Part shown: in pieces, positions 62,929 through 64,000 of the stretch
How positions within the stretch are numbered: position 1 is the stretch's first letter
Layout: the number at the start of each line of letters is the position of its first letter
From: Escherichia coli
GTDB lineage: Bacteria; Pseudomonadota; Gammaproteobacteria; Enterobacterales; Enterobacteriaceae
Assembly (NCBI RefSeq): GCF_036503815.1
Contig: NZ_AP027764.1
Coordinates: forward strand, 2,790,001 to 2,854,000
Reading direction: 5' to 3'
Length of the DNA: 64,000 nucleotides
Program-made: the position numbers and the translations under genes
The notes under the pieces: model-generated
Told to the model about the DNA's origin: nothing
The model's input: only the letters and a program-made list of their open reading frames with translations
The model's database searches: none

Positions 62929-64000
62929 TATTCCTGCTCGGACAACGCCGCCAGTTGGTCGGCCTGATGTTCCTGGATAATCGGTTCAATTAGCATATCC
63001 AGCTTACCTTCCATCACTTCATCCAGACGGTAGAGCGTCAGGTTGATGCGGTGATCGGTAACGCGCCCCTGCGGGAAATTGTAAGTACGGTTACGATCGC
63101 TGCGATCGCCACTCCCCAGCAGGTTACGACGGGTAGACGCTTCGGCCTGTTGCCGTTTTGCCATTTCTGCAGCGTGGATGCGAGCACCAAGTACAGAAAG
63201 TGCTTTAGCTTTGTTTTTATGTTGTGAACGTTCGTCCTGACATTCAACAACAATCCCGGTCGGCAAGTGAGTAATACGAATTGCCGAATCGGTGGTGTTA
63301 ACGTGCTGACCACCCGCCCCTGACGAGCGGAAAGTATCAATGCGCAAATCTGCTGGGTTGATGTCCGGCAGTTCTGCGTCAGGCAGTTCTGGCATTACCG
63401 CAACGGTACAAGCAGAAGTATGAATTCGACCCTGCGATTCCGTAGCAGGCACACGCTGCACGCGATGACCGCCAGATTCGAATTTCAAACGACCATATAC
63501 ACCATCACCGCTAATTTTGGCGATGATCTCTTTATAGCCACCATGTTCACCCTCGCTGGCGCTCATGATTTCTACACGCCAGCGGCGGGCTTCGGCGTAA
63601 CGGCTGTACATACGGAACAGATCGCCAGCGAAGAGCGCCGCTTCGTCGCCGCCGGTTCCGGCACGGACTTCGAGGAAGGCGTTACGTTCGTCATCAGGAT
63701 CTTTTGGTAGTAACAGAACCTGTAATTGCTGTTCCAGTTGCTCGCTTTTTTCTTTAGCTTCGCGCAGTTCATCCTGCGCCATCTCACGCATTTCAGGATC
63801 GTCGAGCATCATCTGTGCGGTTTCGATATCTTCCTGAACCTGTTGCCAGTCGGTAAAACAGCGCGAAACATCACTTAACTGCGCATATTCGCGTGATAAT
63901 GCGCGAAAACGTTCCTGGTCGGCGATAGTTTGCGCGTCACCCAGCAATGCCTGAACTTCTTCATGGCGTTCATGCAGGGCTTCCAGTTTGGCAACGATAG
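62928..64000 (-). CDS. prfA: peptide chain release factor 1, 5' end just outside window
   Basis: Recognises UAA and UAG. Complete from residue 4 or so ([16 protein letters not shown]... reads to the window edge) to the stop, out of 360. The tripeptide anticodon PAT ([11 protein letters not shown]) and the catalytic GGQ ([10 protein letters not shown]) are intact. The listed internal start at 63947 is not the true one. Followed by prmC with stop/start overlap. Confidence 0.97.

Overview
This window is chromosomal DNA of Escherichia coli or a very close relative (Shigella, or an Escherichia clade). I judge this from gene order and from protein lengths and sequences that match, as I remember them, the E. 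coli K-12 block topA - trp - tonB - opp - adhE - hns - galU - tyrTV - narGHJI - narXL - kdsA - prfA. It is not K-12 itself. There is an extra AT-rich two-gene block between btuR and rluB, no gene between rluB and yciO (K-12 has yciQ there), two rather than three LDR units between chaA and kdsA, and a stop codon inside tpr. There is no prophage, intact insertion sequence or CRISPR array.

Layout. 1-5.2 kb: topA (cut by the window start), yciN, sohB, yciK, btuR. 5.2-6.6 kb: the accessory pair, a predicted outer-membrane lipoprotein and a 102-residue protein of unknown function. 6.7-9.2 kb: rluB, yciO, rnm. 9.27-16.04 kb: the complete trp regulon with promoter, TrpR operator, leader peptide, attenuator, trpEDCBA and terminator. 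16.4-25.6 kb: stress genes yciGFE, ompW, membrane genes yciC and yciB, thioesterase yciA, tonB, yciI, potassium channel kch, yciY, cardiolipin synthase clsA, yciU. 25.7-31.2 kb: oppABCDF on the minus strand. 32-42.4 kb: ychE, adhE, tdk, hns, galU, rssB, rssA, ychJ, purU. 42.5-43.1 kb: two identical tRNA-Tyr genes with the tpr/rttR tail and a degenerate REP pair. 43.1-54.4 kb: narIJHG, narK and the sensor-regulator pair narXL, with FNR and NarL sites readable in the two control regions. 54.4-58.8 kb: ychO, ychN, chaC, chaB, chaA. 58.9-59.95 kb: tandem LDR type I toxin-antitoxin units. 60-64 kb: kdsA, sirB1, sirB2, prmC and prfA (its first three or four codons lie outside).

How the genes work together. 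The trp cluster makes tryptophan from chorismate under repression plus attenuation. The opp operon imports oligopeptides. narK, narGHJI and narXL form a complete nitrate respiration module: antiporter, membrane-bound reductase with its chaperone, and the nitrate-sensing pair that controls them; adhE and ompW are other genes of anaerobic life. rssB with hns links to the general stress response. prmC methylates the release factor made from the adjacent prfA.

The best candidate for something not described is the 5.2-6.6 kb lipoprotein/small-protein pair. The other items that repay checking are the conserved three-codon ORFs ahead of both ldr genes, a 53-codon ORF between oppA and ychE, and the tpr nonsense codon. 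All comparisons with K-12 are from memory.
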